8,158 nt of DNA from assembly GCA_964453575.1 (NCBI GenBank), contig CAYVRW010000101.1:1-8158 (forward strand), in the 5' to 3' direction. Position 1 is the stretch's first letter. Each line of letters opens with the position of its first letter. Below the pieces are notes generated by a model. That model did no database searches, was not told the DNA's origin, and saw only the letters and a program-made list of their open reading frames with translations. This stretch comes from JABDBK01 sp964453575 (GTDB taxonomy: Bacteria > Pseudomonadota > Gammaproteobacteria > DSM-16500). Position numbers and translations under genes: made by a program. Of this stretch, positions 1 to 6,364 are shown piece after piece.

Positions 1-8
1 TTCTGATT

Positions 9-63
9 CCCTTCTCCCACCGCGCTTTTCGGTGGGAGAAGGTGCCCGAAAGGGCGGATGAGG
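9..63. repeat. Palindromic intergenic repeat, two adjacent hairpins
   Basis: A perfect 13-bp inverted repeat (10-22 with 30-42) encloses a 7-nt loop. One base later comes a second small hairpin, GCCC-GAAA-GGGC (44-55), with a GNRA-type loop, then GGATGAGGG. The GC-rich block stands out against AT-rich surroundings. From memory, the CTTCTCCC...GGGAGAAGGTGCCCGAAAGGGCGGATGAGGG layout resembles dispersed intergenic repeats of gammaproteobacteria. No T-run follows the first hairpin, so it is not a classic intrinsic terminator on the + strand, though it could still stabilise a transcript end. The gene to its left is outside the window. Confidence 0.7.
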
Positions 64-108
64 GTGCTGCTGATCTGCACGTTTTTAAACCGTGATAAGG
101 AATTATAA

Positions 109-999
109 ATGCAGAAAATTTGTTTTATAGGCCTAGGCCATATGGGCACACCCATGGCGCAGCAGCTTTTAAAAGCTGGCTATTCATTAAAAGTATACGA
201 TATCGTACCCTCAGCAATGCAGATGCTAGTTGATCAAGGTGCGGTGGCTTTAACAAAAAACTTGGAAGGTGCCGTTGATGCTGATGTGATGATAACCATG
301 CTGCAAACCGGACAGCAAGTAAGTGAAATTTGCTTGCGTGAAAGCGGCTTATTTCAACGCGCAAAGAAAAATGTTTTATACATGGATTGTTCTTCTATTG
401 ATATTACTGTCACTCGTCAATTACATGAGGCGGCACAAACTTCAGGCATTGCCATGTTAGATGCGCCAGTATCAGGTGGTGTAGTCGCTGCGGAATCCGC
501 AACCTTGACTTTTATGGTAGGCGGCGCTGAGCAGGCATTTTTACGGGCGAAACCCATATTAGAAAAAATGGGTTCAAAAATCGTACATGCCGGAGCTGCG
601 GGTTTAGGCCAGGCTGCCAAGATATGCAATAATCTGATTCTTGGTATCTCCATGATTGCAGTAAGCGAGGGCTTTTCTTTGGCGGATAAATTGGGTCTAG
701 ACCCTAAAAAGTTTTATGAAATCGCCTCGAATGCTTCTTCGCAATGTTGGTCTATGACTAAATATTGCCCGTTTCCAGATGTTATCGATAAAGTGCCTTC
801 AAATCAGGGTTATAAAGCAGGGTTTATGGCGAAAATGATGTTAAAAGATTTATTATTAGGCATGCATGCCGCTGAAACTGTGCATGCATCTCTACCCTTG
901 GGTAGTGCCGCTACTTCACTTTATGAGATGTTTGTCGATCAAGGCCATGCTGAAATGGACTTTTCGGGAATCATCAAAATGATAGGAAATTACCCTTAA
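109..999 (+). CDS. mmsB: 3-hydroxyisobutyrate dehydrogenase family (beta-hydroxyacid dehydrogenase)
   Basis: Cytosolic NAD(P)-dependent dehydrogenase of 296 aa, the usual family length. It most likely oxidises 3-hydroxyisobutyrate to methylmalonate semialdehyde in valine breakdown. The N-terminal Rossmann motif GLGHMG lies at residues 8-13, followed by PMA as is typical of the family. The substrate-binding signature DAPVSGG is at 118-124, running on to TFMVGG (134-139). The catalytic lysine region GQAAKICNN puts the lysine at 171 and the Asn pair at 174-175. The all-helical C-terminal domain carries the conserved KDL (246-248). The start is supported by AAGGA (97-101), 7 nt upstream. No other valine-pathway gene is in the window, so the exact substrate is open: tartronate-semialdehyde or succinic-semialdehyde-type reductases share these motifs. 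Family call is firm; the gene symbol is tentative. Confidence 0.88.
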   Translation: MQKICFIGLGHMGTPMAQQLLKAGYSLKVYDIVPSAMQMLVDQGAVALTKNLEGAVDADVMITMLQTGQQVSEICLRESGLFQRAKKNVLYMDCSSIDITVTRQLHEAAQTSGIAMLDAPVSGGVVAAESATLTFMVGGAEQAFLRAKPILEKMGSKIVHAGAAGLGQAAKICNNLILGISMIAVSEGFSLADKLGLDPKKFYEIASNASSQCWSMTKYCPFPDVIDKVPSNQGYKAGFMAKMMLKDLLLGMHAAETVHASLPLGSAATSLYEMFVDQGHAEMDFSGIIKMIGNYP

Positions 1000-1024
1000 T
1001 TGCATAATTCCGGTATGCACCTTA

Positions 1025-1052
1025 TTGACTTTAAGGTATGATGCCATATGCA
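1025..1052 (+). promoter_or_regulatory. Weak promoter candidate for the desaturase-CFA unit
   Basis: TTGACT (1025-1030) matches five of six -35 bases. It is followed after 16 bp by TATGCA (1047-1052), a poor -10 with three matches. It lies in the 88-bp gap before the desaturase and would give a leader of roughly 30 nt. This gap has no obvious terminator for the upstream gene, so read-through from it is also possible. Confidence 0.22.
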
Positions 1053-1087
1053 AAGATTTAAAGATTATGAAAGGAAATTAAATTTTA

Positions 1088-2011
1088 ATGAAAAAATGGC
1101 ATCATTCCATATTTCAATGGTTTGCTAATGATAGTGGCAACCAAAACCATCAAGCGGTCGAAAATAAAATTGATTGGGTTAGAGCTATTCCTTTTATCCT
1201 GATCAATTTGTCCTGTCTATTTGTATTTGTCGTAGGATTCAGTTGGGCCGCATGTATCACGGCGCTCGTTGTGTGTTATGTACGTGTCTTTTCTCTGACC
1301 GCATTTTATCATCGCTATTTTTCACACCGAGCTTATAAAACCAATCGTTTTTGGCAGTTTGTTTTTGCTGTTTTTGGCGCAAGTGCTGTGCAAAGAGGGC
1401 CTTTGTGGTGGGCCGCCCATCATCGCAGACATCATGCAACTGCAGATGAACCTGAGGATGCGCATTCACCGCTTCATCATGGATTTTGGTGGAGCCATAT
1501 GGGTTGGTTTTTATCAAAACAAAATTATTTCTATGATTCAAAAAATATAAGTGATTTGATGAAATATCCAGAGTTAGTTTTTCTGGATCGTTTTGACGTG
1601 TTTGTTCCTATCCTACTTGGGGTCTGTATGTATGCATTTGGCGCTGCATTACATTACATTGATCCGTCTTTAGGTACCAACGGTTGGCAAATGCTTGTTT
1701 GGGGATTCAGTATTTCCACGATGATGTTATTTCATATCACGGTTTGTATTAACTCTATCGCCCATAAGTTTGGTAAACAAAATTATAAAACGAAAGATAA
1801 TAGCCGCAATAATTGGTTTCTTGCCTTACTTACTTTTGGCGAAGGTTGGCATAATAATCATCATTATTACCCAGCCTCTGCAAGACAAGGGTTTCATTTT
1901 TGGCAAATAGATATGACTTATTATATTCTTCTTCTGTTCAAAAAGTTAGGGATGATTTGGGATGTTAAAGTAGTTCCAGAGCAAGTAGTAAATTCTAATC
2001 GAGTCAATTAA
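1088..2011 (+). CDS. Membrane fatty acid desaturase (delta-9 acyl-CoA/acyl-lipid type)
   Basis: Di-iron, oxygen-dependent desaturase of the inner membrane, 307 aa, which puts a cis double bond into saturated acyl chains. The histidine boxes of the stearoyl-CoA desaturase family are present in order: HRYFSH (75-80), HRRHH (112-116) and HNNHH (255-259) inside the GEGWHNNHH block. The conserved N-S-x-x-H element is at 222-226. Hydrophobic spans near 33-70, 88-104, 172-190 and 200-220 fit the usual four-helix membrane topology with cytosolic histidines. There is no signal peptide and no fused cytochrome b5 domain. AAGGA (1071-1075) lies 12 nt before the ATG, a little far but the only candidate. 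The CFA-family gene starts 24 bp after the stop, so the two are probably co-transcribed and act on the same chains. Regiospecificity cannot be read from sequence alone. Confidence 0.93.
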   Translation: MKKWHHSIFQWFANDSGNQNHQAVENKIDWVRAIPFILINLSCLFVFVVGFSWAACITALVVCYVRVFSLTAFYHRYFSHRAYKTNRFWQFVFAVFGASAVQRGPLWWAAHHRRHHATADEPEDAHSPLHHGFWWSHMGWFLSKQNYFYDSKNISDLMKYPELVFLDRFDVFVPILLGVCMYAFGAALHYIDPSLGTNGWQMLVWGFSISTMMLFHITVCINSIAHKFGKQNYKTKDNSRNNWFLALLTFGEGWHNNHHYYPASARQGFHFWQIDMTYYILLLFKKLGMIWDVKVVPEQVVNSNRVN

Positions 2012-2035
2012 TATGTAAAAAACGGAATCATTCAA

Positions 2036-3256
2036 ATGGACATTGAATTGGGCACGGAAAGCAAAGCAGTGACTTCGTTATATCAAAAATGTATTTTTAA
2101 ACTCTTATCTAACATAAAGTATGGAAAAATTACCTTACTCGATGGTGAAAATAAATATGACTTCTATGCGGAAAATCCTTCAATTAATGATCATGTCACT
2201 GTAACTATTCATCATAAAAATTTTTATAGAGATATATTGCTTGGCGGCAGCAATGGCGCTGCAGAAGGATATATTAATCATCATTGGGAAGTCGATGATT
2301 TAGAAAAATTAATTGAAATTATTATTAAAAATAAAAATGCCTTAGGCGATTTTGACAAAGGTGTGTCAAGACTGACTAATTTTATACGGAATTTAATCAA
2401 TTATTTTAGGCTAAATGATAAAACACATGCTAAAAAAAATATTTTAGCACATTATGATTTAGGCAATGATTTCTTTGAAAGTTTTCTCGATGAAACTATG
2501 CTTTATTCATCGGCTGTTTATGCCAACGATACCGATGATTTGTATCATGCTTCACTTAATAAATTAAAAATAATCTGTGAACGTTTACAACTTAATGATA
2601 AAGACCACTTGCTTGAAATAGGCACGGGTTGGGGAGGTTTAGCCATTTATGCTGCGCAACATTATGGTTGTAAAGTGACAACAACGACCATTTCTGATAA
2701 ACAACATCAATATGTAAAAAATAAAATCACAAAATTAGGCCTGGATAATAAAATTACTTTATTAAAAAATGATTATCGTGATTTGACGGGTACCTATGAC
2801 AAAATTGTCTCAGTGGAAATGATAGAAGCTGTGGGATATCGGTATTTGGATACCTATTTTAAAAAGTGCAGCCAATTACTTAAAGCGGGCGGGTTGATTT
2901 TATTACAAGCTATTGTTATTAATGATCAATCTTATCAGCAGGCAAAAAACCATGTGGATTTTATCAAGAAATATATTTTTCCTGGCGGTTGTTTACCATC
3001 CATACAAGCTATCAATGATTCTGTAGCGCAACATACGCATTTTCAACTGATTTATCTTAATGATATTGGTAAGCATTATGTGAAAACATTATTAGCTTGG
3101 CTGGCACGTTTCAATAAAAATACTGATTTAATAAAATCATTAGGCTATTCTGATCAGTTTATTCGCATGTGGCGTTATTATTTATGTTATTGTGCGGCAG
3201 GTTTTAACCAAGCCTATATAAGTGATGTCCATTGCTTATGGAAAAATCGGAATTAA
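2036..3256 (+). CDS. cfa: Cyclopropane-fatty-acyl-phospholipid synthase family methyltransferase
   Basis: SAM-dependent enzyme of 406 aa expected to transfer a methyl group to the double bond of phospholipid acyl chains, giving cyclopropane or methyl-branched products. The N-terminal lipid-binding half (about 1-130) leads into AHYDLGNDFF (138-147). SAM motif I is LEIGTGWGG (193-201), followed by VSVEMIEAVG (258-267) and KKYIFPGGCLPS (311-322). Alignment from memory to E. coli CFA synthase shows the bicarbonate-site Glu (E264), Ile (I293) and Tyr (Y348) kept. Cys139 is replaced by S159 and His266 by Q291. These changes fit the sister subfamily carrying SVEMIEAVG rather than the classical SVGMFEHVG form. 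CGGA (2023-2026) supports the start. The gene is visibly more AT-rich than the dehydrogenase and permease. It is the second gene of the unit with the desaturase, which can supply its unsaturated substrate. Confidence 0.9.
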   Translation: MDIELGTESKAVTSLYQKCIFKLLSNIKYGKITLLDGENKYDFYAENPSINDHVTVTIHHKNFYRDILLGGSNGAAEGYINHHWEVDDLEKLIEIIIKNKNALGDFDKGVSRLTNFIRNLINYFRLNDKTHAKKNILAHYDLGNDFFESFLDETMLYSSAVYANDTDDLYHASLNKLKIICERLQLNDKDHLLEIGTGWGGLAIYAAQHYGCKVTTTTISDKQHQYVKNKITKLGLDNKITLLKNDYRDLTGTYDKIVSVEMIEAVGYRYLDTYFKKCSQLLKAGGLILLQAIVINDQSYQQAKNHVDFIKKYIFPGGCLPSIQAINDSVAQHTHFQLIYLNDIGKHYVKTLLAWLARFNKNTDLIKSLGYSDQFIRMWRYYLCYCAAGFNQAYISDVHCLWKNRN

Positions 3257-3260
3257 CCGG

Positions 3261-3289
3261 TTTTAAATTTTTTTAAATGGGTATACAAT
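3261..3289 (+). promoter_or_regulatory. Weak promoter candidate for the kinase gene
   Basis: In the 90-bp gap after the CFA-family gene, TACAAT (3284-3289) matches five of six -10 bases. It sits 17 bp after TTTTAA (3261-3266), a poor -35. The resulting leader would be about 50 nt. The gap has no convincing terminator hairpin: only the 8-bp palindrome AACCGGTT at the end of the preceding gene and a nearby T-run. The kinase could therefore also be read from the lipid unit. Confidence 0.22.
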
Positions 3290-3346
3290 TCGAATTAGCA
3301 ACATAGCCTTACAACTTACCTAATATTCTAATAATAAGGGTGAAAC

Positions 3347-4330
3347 ATGGCACTTCGTCAAGAAATGAAGCATAACACTGACTCAACTTCCATTATTCAA
3401 GCACTCATTCCAGAAATTCTACCTAAAGATATTCATATTAAACGAAGATTAGACGATGGTAGTTCATCTGTTGTCTATTTAGGCAACTATCATAATGAGC
3501 AAGTAGTCATTAAAAGATATCGAATAAATTTTGAAGATTTAGATAACCAAAACATGTGGAAGGAGTTAGCTATTCTTCGAGCGAGCTTTCCCTCGCGTTA
3601 TGTTATAGCCCCTGTGGGTTATTGTCTAAAGCCGCCACAAATAGTGATGGAGTATATGGAAAATGGTGCTTTAGATGATCATCTAAGTAAAAAAGCACCG
3701 CTCACTTCCACGCAAAAAATTACAATCGCCAATGACATTGCTTTAGGTATATTAAGATTGCTAGAAGTAGGTGTAGTTCATAGAGACATTAAAACAGCTA
3801 ACATACTTCTTACCAACGATTTACATGCTAAAATATGTGATTTTGATTTATCTTGGAAACGAAATTCGGAGGAACAACTCGAATGTGTGGGAACTCTGAA
3901 ATATCTAGCACCGGAGTATTATTTAAATAAGGACCTAAAAACATTATCGTTAGCAGCAGCAGATGTTTTTAGTTTTGGTATTGTTTTACTTGAGTTATTT
4001 GCTACGCAAAAAGTTTTTCATGAATATACGCGATTTTGTAGAAAAATAACTAAAACACATAAGGATGAGACTTATGTACAAGAGAGATCAACCTATCTTG
4101 AAGAAATAATTCATAATCATCTGGAAGATTGCCCAGAGCGCATGAAAACTATCATAGTTGCTTGCTTGAAAGAAAATCCAGAAGAACGACCGAGTATGAA
4201 AGAAATTCAAATAAAATTAAATCAATTGCTAAAACCATCATTATTATCATCAATAGGCAAATTCTTTTCGACAAGTAAGGACAAACAAGACCAAAAAGCT
4301 GAATATTCCTCAAAATATGCTGTCAAATAA
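3347..4330 (+). CDS. Eukaryotic-like serine/threonine protein kinase (TKL-like), possible secreted effector
   Basis: Single-domain protein kinase of 327 aa with no transmembrane segment, PASTA or other sensor domain. Visible landmarks are: a degenerate glycine loop at 35-46 (only G38 of its three glycines kept); VVIK lysine K56; alpha-C glutamate E73; hinge MEYMENGALDDHL (101-113); catalytic loop HRDIKTAN (145-152) with D147 and N152; DFD (165-167) in place of DFG; GTLKYLAPE (182-190); DVFSFG (206-211); and the late arginine in ERPSM (280-284). HRDxK predicts Ser/Thr rather than Tyr specificity. The style resembles eukaryotic TKL kinases more than bacterial PknB kinases. The tail (about 296-327) is polar and rich in Lys, Ser and Gln. 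That is compatible with, but does not prove, a C-terminal Dot/Icm-type secretion signal. AAGGG (3336-3340), 6 nt upstream, supports the start. Two TAA stops in tandem end the gene. Substrate and host role are unknown. Confidence 0.9.
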   Translation: MALRQEMKHNTDSTSIIQALIPEILPKDIHIKRRLDDGSSSVVYLGNYHNEQVVIKRYRINFEDLDNQNMWKELAILRASFPSRYVIAPVGYCLKPPQIVMEYMENGALDDHLSKKAPLTSTQKITIANDIALGILRLLEVGVVHRDIKTANILLTNDLHAKICDFDLSWKRNSEEQLECVGTLKYLAPEYYLNKDLKTLSLAAADVFSFGIVLLELFATQKVFHEYTRFCRKITKTHKDETYVQERSTYLEEIIHNHLEDCPERMKTIIVACLKENPEERPSMKEIQIKLNQLLKPSLLSSIGKFFSTSKDKQDQKAEYSSKYAVK

Positions 4331-4383
4331 TAAAGGTATTTTCAAGATCAATACGACTGAAAAAACAAACAGATGCGGATGTG

Positions 4384-5136
4384 TTATTTTATGACAGAAG
4401 TACCTTTGTTATAAAGTGTTTGATAAACCGGCGCAAGTTTTTCATATTCTTCATGCGTCAAAAGTAATGGCAAAATAGGCGCAAGTGAAGCCGTTTTCAC
4501 ATAAAATTCACAACGTTCAGCAATATTAGGCCTGTAATAAGCACCGCCATAACCAATAAAACGTGCGACAAGATCATAAACTTCATAATCATTTAATCCA
4601 TCGCCTATGTACCCCATTCTAGAATAGTGTTTGCTAAGCAAGTTAATGATAAGCCGTTTTCCATTGCGATTAACGAGAGGAGATTTCTGATCAAAGCCAA
4701 GATATTGACCTTTGTTATCAAAGGATACCTTTACAGCATACACATGACTTTCCTCAATACCTAGCCATTTTGCAAAAATAGCAACCGCTTCAAAAATACC
4801 TGCGGAAATAATATAAATAGGTTTATTTAAGCTTTTTAAAGCAGCAATCACATCTAATACATCGGGTGAATGATGTTTTATATAAGCATTCCCTAAGGTA
4901 ATGACATTGTCTCGAGAAGGGTTCACCAACTCCAAGCGTTTGCCATAAATGTCAATCGTCATCCCCGTTTTACCCATTGCATCTTGAGTGAGCTGCTGTA
5001 CAATAGGAGTAGTATTATTGTTAGCTGCTAATTCATCAATTCCTTCTATTTTGCTAAGTGTGCCATCACAATCAAAAATAATTGCATTGATAGGATCAGT
5101 TAATTGCCAGGGTGGTATGAACATGACTTTTTCCAT
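4384..5136 (-). CDS. serB: Phosphoserine phosphatase-like HAD hydrolase (SerB)
   Basis: Cytosolic HAD-superfamily phosphatase, 250 aa, likely hydrolysing O-phosphoserine to serine, the last step of serine synthesis. Motif I is FDCDGT (21-26), with nucleophile D22 and acid D24, followed by E31 as in SerB proteins. Motif II is IISAG (109-113) with S111. Motif III lysine is probably K151 or K160. Motif IV is GDGLND (178-183) with D179 and D183. It lacks the N-terminal regulatory extension of the 322-aa E. coli SerB. The start is uncertain: the first ATG (5136) has no evident ribosome-binding site, whereas M5 (start at 5124) has GGAA about 7 nt upstream and would give 246 aa. The gene is divergent from serA, which supports phosphoserine as substrate over other HAD substrates. 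It converges on the kinase gene with a 53-bp gap and no clear terminator. Confidence 0.82.
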   Translation of the reverse strand: MEKVMFIPPWQLTDPINAIIFDCDGTLSKIEGIDELAANNNTTPIVQQLTQDAMGKTGMTIDIYGKRLELVNPSRDNVITLGNAYIKHHSPDVLDVIAALKSLNKPIYIISAGIFEAVAIFAKWLGIEESHVYAVKVSFDNKGQYLGFDQKSPLVNRNGKRLIINLLSKHYSRMGYIGDGLNDYEVYDLVARFIGYGGAYYRPNIAERCEFYVKTASLAPILPLLLTHEEYEKLAPVYQTLYNKGTSVIK

Positions 5137-5160
5137 GTAAAAATAATAGGTAAAATTAAA

Positions 5161-6327
5161 ATGTTTAAAATTTTAACGCTTAATAGTATATCTACTCAAG
5201 GTTTGAATCAACTACCACGGGAATTTTATGAGGTTTCATCTGAAATATCTAATCCTGATGGTATTTTAGTACGCTCCCAGAATATGCATACCCTGGAAAT
5301 TCCAAATACGGTTAAAGTGATAGGCAGAGCTGGTGCAGGGGTTAATAATATACCGATTAACACCATGACTGAACGCGGAATTCCAGTATTAAATACACCT
5401 GGAGCCAATGCAAATGCTGTGAGAGAACTGGTCATTGCCGGGATGTTATTAGCGAGCCGTAATATTTGTCAATCATGGAGTTATGTGCGTCAATTAAAGG
5501 GAACATCGGCTGAAATTGACCTTGAAGTTGAACAACATAAAAAACAATTTGTAGGTTTTGAATTATTAGGGAAAACGCTAGGTATTATCGGTCTTGGCAA
5601 TGTAGGTGTTAAAGTGGCGAATGCAGCGCTCAAATTAGGTATGAATGTGATTGGTTTTGACCCTACCATTACCGTCAACCGCGCGTGGGAACTTTCTTCT
5701 GAAGTTAAACAAGCACATAATTTAGATGATTTATTAATGGAATCGGATTTTATTAGTTTTCATGTGCCTTTGACATCTGAAACTAAAAATATGATTGATG
5801 CATCCCGCATCCATTTGATGAAAAATGGGGTGGTCTTATTGAATTTTGCCCGTGATGGTCTTATTGCGAAAGATGCTTTAGTAGAAGCGCTTAATCAGAA
5901 AAAAGTTTCAGTGTATGTGAATGATTTTCCTTGTGCTGAATTAAATAATCATCCTAGTGTTATCAGCCTTCCGCATTTAGGAGCTTCGACCAAAGAAGCC
6001 GAAGAAAATTGTGCAGTGATGATAGTGAAACAAATGCGTGATTTTCTTGAGACTGGAACCATTTCGAATTCAGTCAACTTTCCTTCCATTGAAATGACTA
6101 AAAATTCAGGTACGGTACGTTTAGCTATTTCGAATACCAATATTCCTAATATGGTTGCGCAAATTTCATCGAAATTGGCGAATGCTAAATTAAATATCGT
6201 GAGTCTTATGAATCAATCACGTGATGATATTGCTTATACCTTAATTGATGTGAGTGCGGATGTGAATGATGGTTTGATGAAAGATATTGCTGGGATTAAA
6301 GGGGTATTGCAGGTGAGGAAGATATAG
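5161..6327 (+). CDS. serA: D-3-phosphoglycerate dehydrogenase (SerA), ACT-domain form
   Basis: Cytosolic NAD-dependent enzyme of 388 aa, oxidising 3-phosphoglycerate to 3-phosphohydroxypyruvate, the first committed step of serine synthesis. The substrate-binding motif GRAGAGVNNI is at 55-64. The NAD Rossmann motif GLGNVG is at 144-149. Catalytic Arg R231 sits in NFARDGL and catalytic His H272 in PHLGAST. The acid lies in DFPCAE (255-260). A single C-terminal ACT domain (about 318-388) suggests feedback control by serine. The length is slightly below the 410 aa of E. coli SerA. The start at 5161 is chosen because it begins the first conserved strand (MFKILTLN) and has AGG (5148-5150) 10 nt upstream. 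An upstream in-frame ATG at 5104 would overlap the serB coding region and add a non-conserved 19-residue extension. It is divergent from serB across 24 bp. Confidence 0.92.
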   Translation: MFKILTLNSISTQGLNQLPREFYEVSSEISNPDGILVRSQNMHTLEIPNTVKVIGRAGAGVNNIPINTMTERGIPVLNTPGANANAVRELVIAGMLLASRNICQSWSYVRQLKGTSAEIDLEVEQHKKQFVGFELLGKTLGIIGLGNVGVKVANAALKLGMNVIGFDPTITVNRAWELSSEVKQAHNLDDLLMESDFISFHVPLTSETKNMIDASRIHLMKNGVVLLNFARDGLIAKDALVEALNQKKVSVYVNDFPCAELNNHPSVISLPHLGASTKEAEENCAVMIVKQMRDFLETGTISNSVNFPSIEMTKNSGTVRLAISNTNIPNMVAQISSKLANAKLNIVSLMNQSRDDIAYTLIDVSADVNDGLMKDIAGIKGVLQVRKI

Positions 6328-6364
6328 TGCCCACCATCAATGGTGGGCACGCTCGTCCACCCTA
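6327..6364. repeat. Palindromic repeat filling the serA/permease gap; possible bidirectional terminator
   Basis: A perfect 10-bp stem (6327-6336 with 6341-6350) with loop TCAA is followed by GCTCGTCCACCCTAC. Read on the minus strand the unit begins GTAGGGTGG and ends in the GGTGGGCAC stem, a layout that from memory resembles dispersed repeats in many proteobacteria. The last base of the serA stop codon starts the stem, and the permease stop (minus strand TAG, 6362-6364) is inside the other end. There is no strong T-run on either strand, only TATATCTT on the minus strand, so terminator function is possible but unproven. Confidence 0.6.

Noticed and set aside
3253..3277. Intrinsic terminator after the CFA-family gene
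   Set aside because: AACCGGTT is too short a palindrome with no loop, and the following T-run is not preceded by a real stem.
4332..4407. Inverted pair AAAGGTA / TACCTTT as terminator between the kinase and serB
   Set aside because: The arms are about 60 nt apart, short, and one lies inside serB. No compact hairpin or T-run is present.
5104..5160. Upstream in-frame ATG (5104) as the serA start
   Set aside because: It would overlap the serB 5' coding region and add 19 residues unlike any SerA N-terminus. ATG at 5161 begins the first conserved strand and has its own ribosome-binding site.
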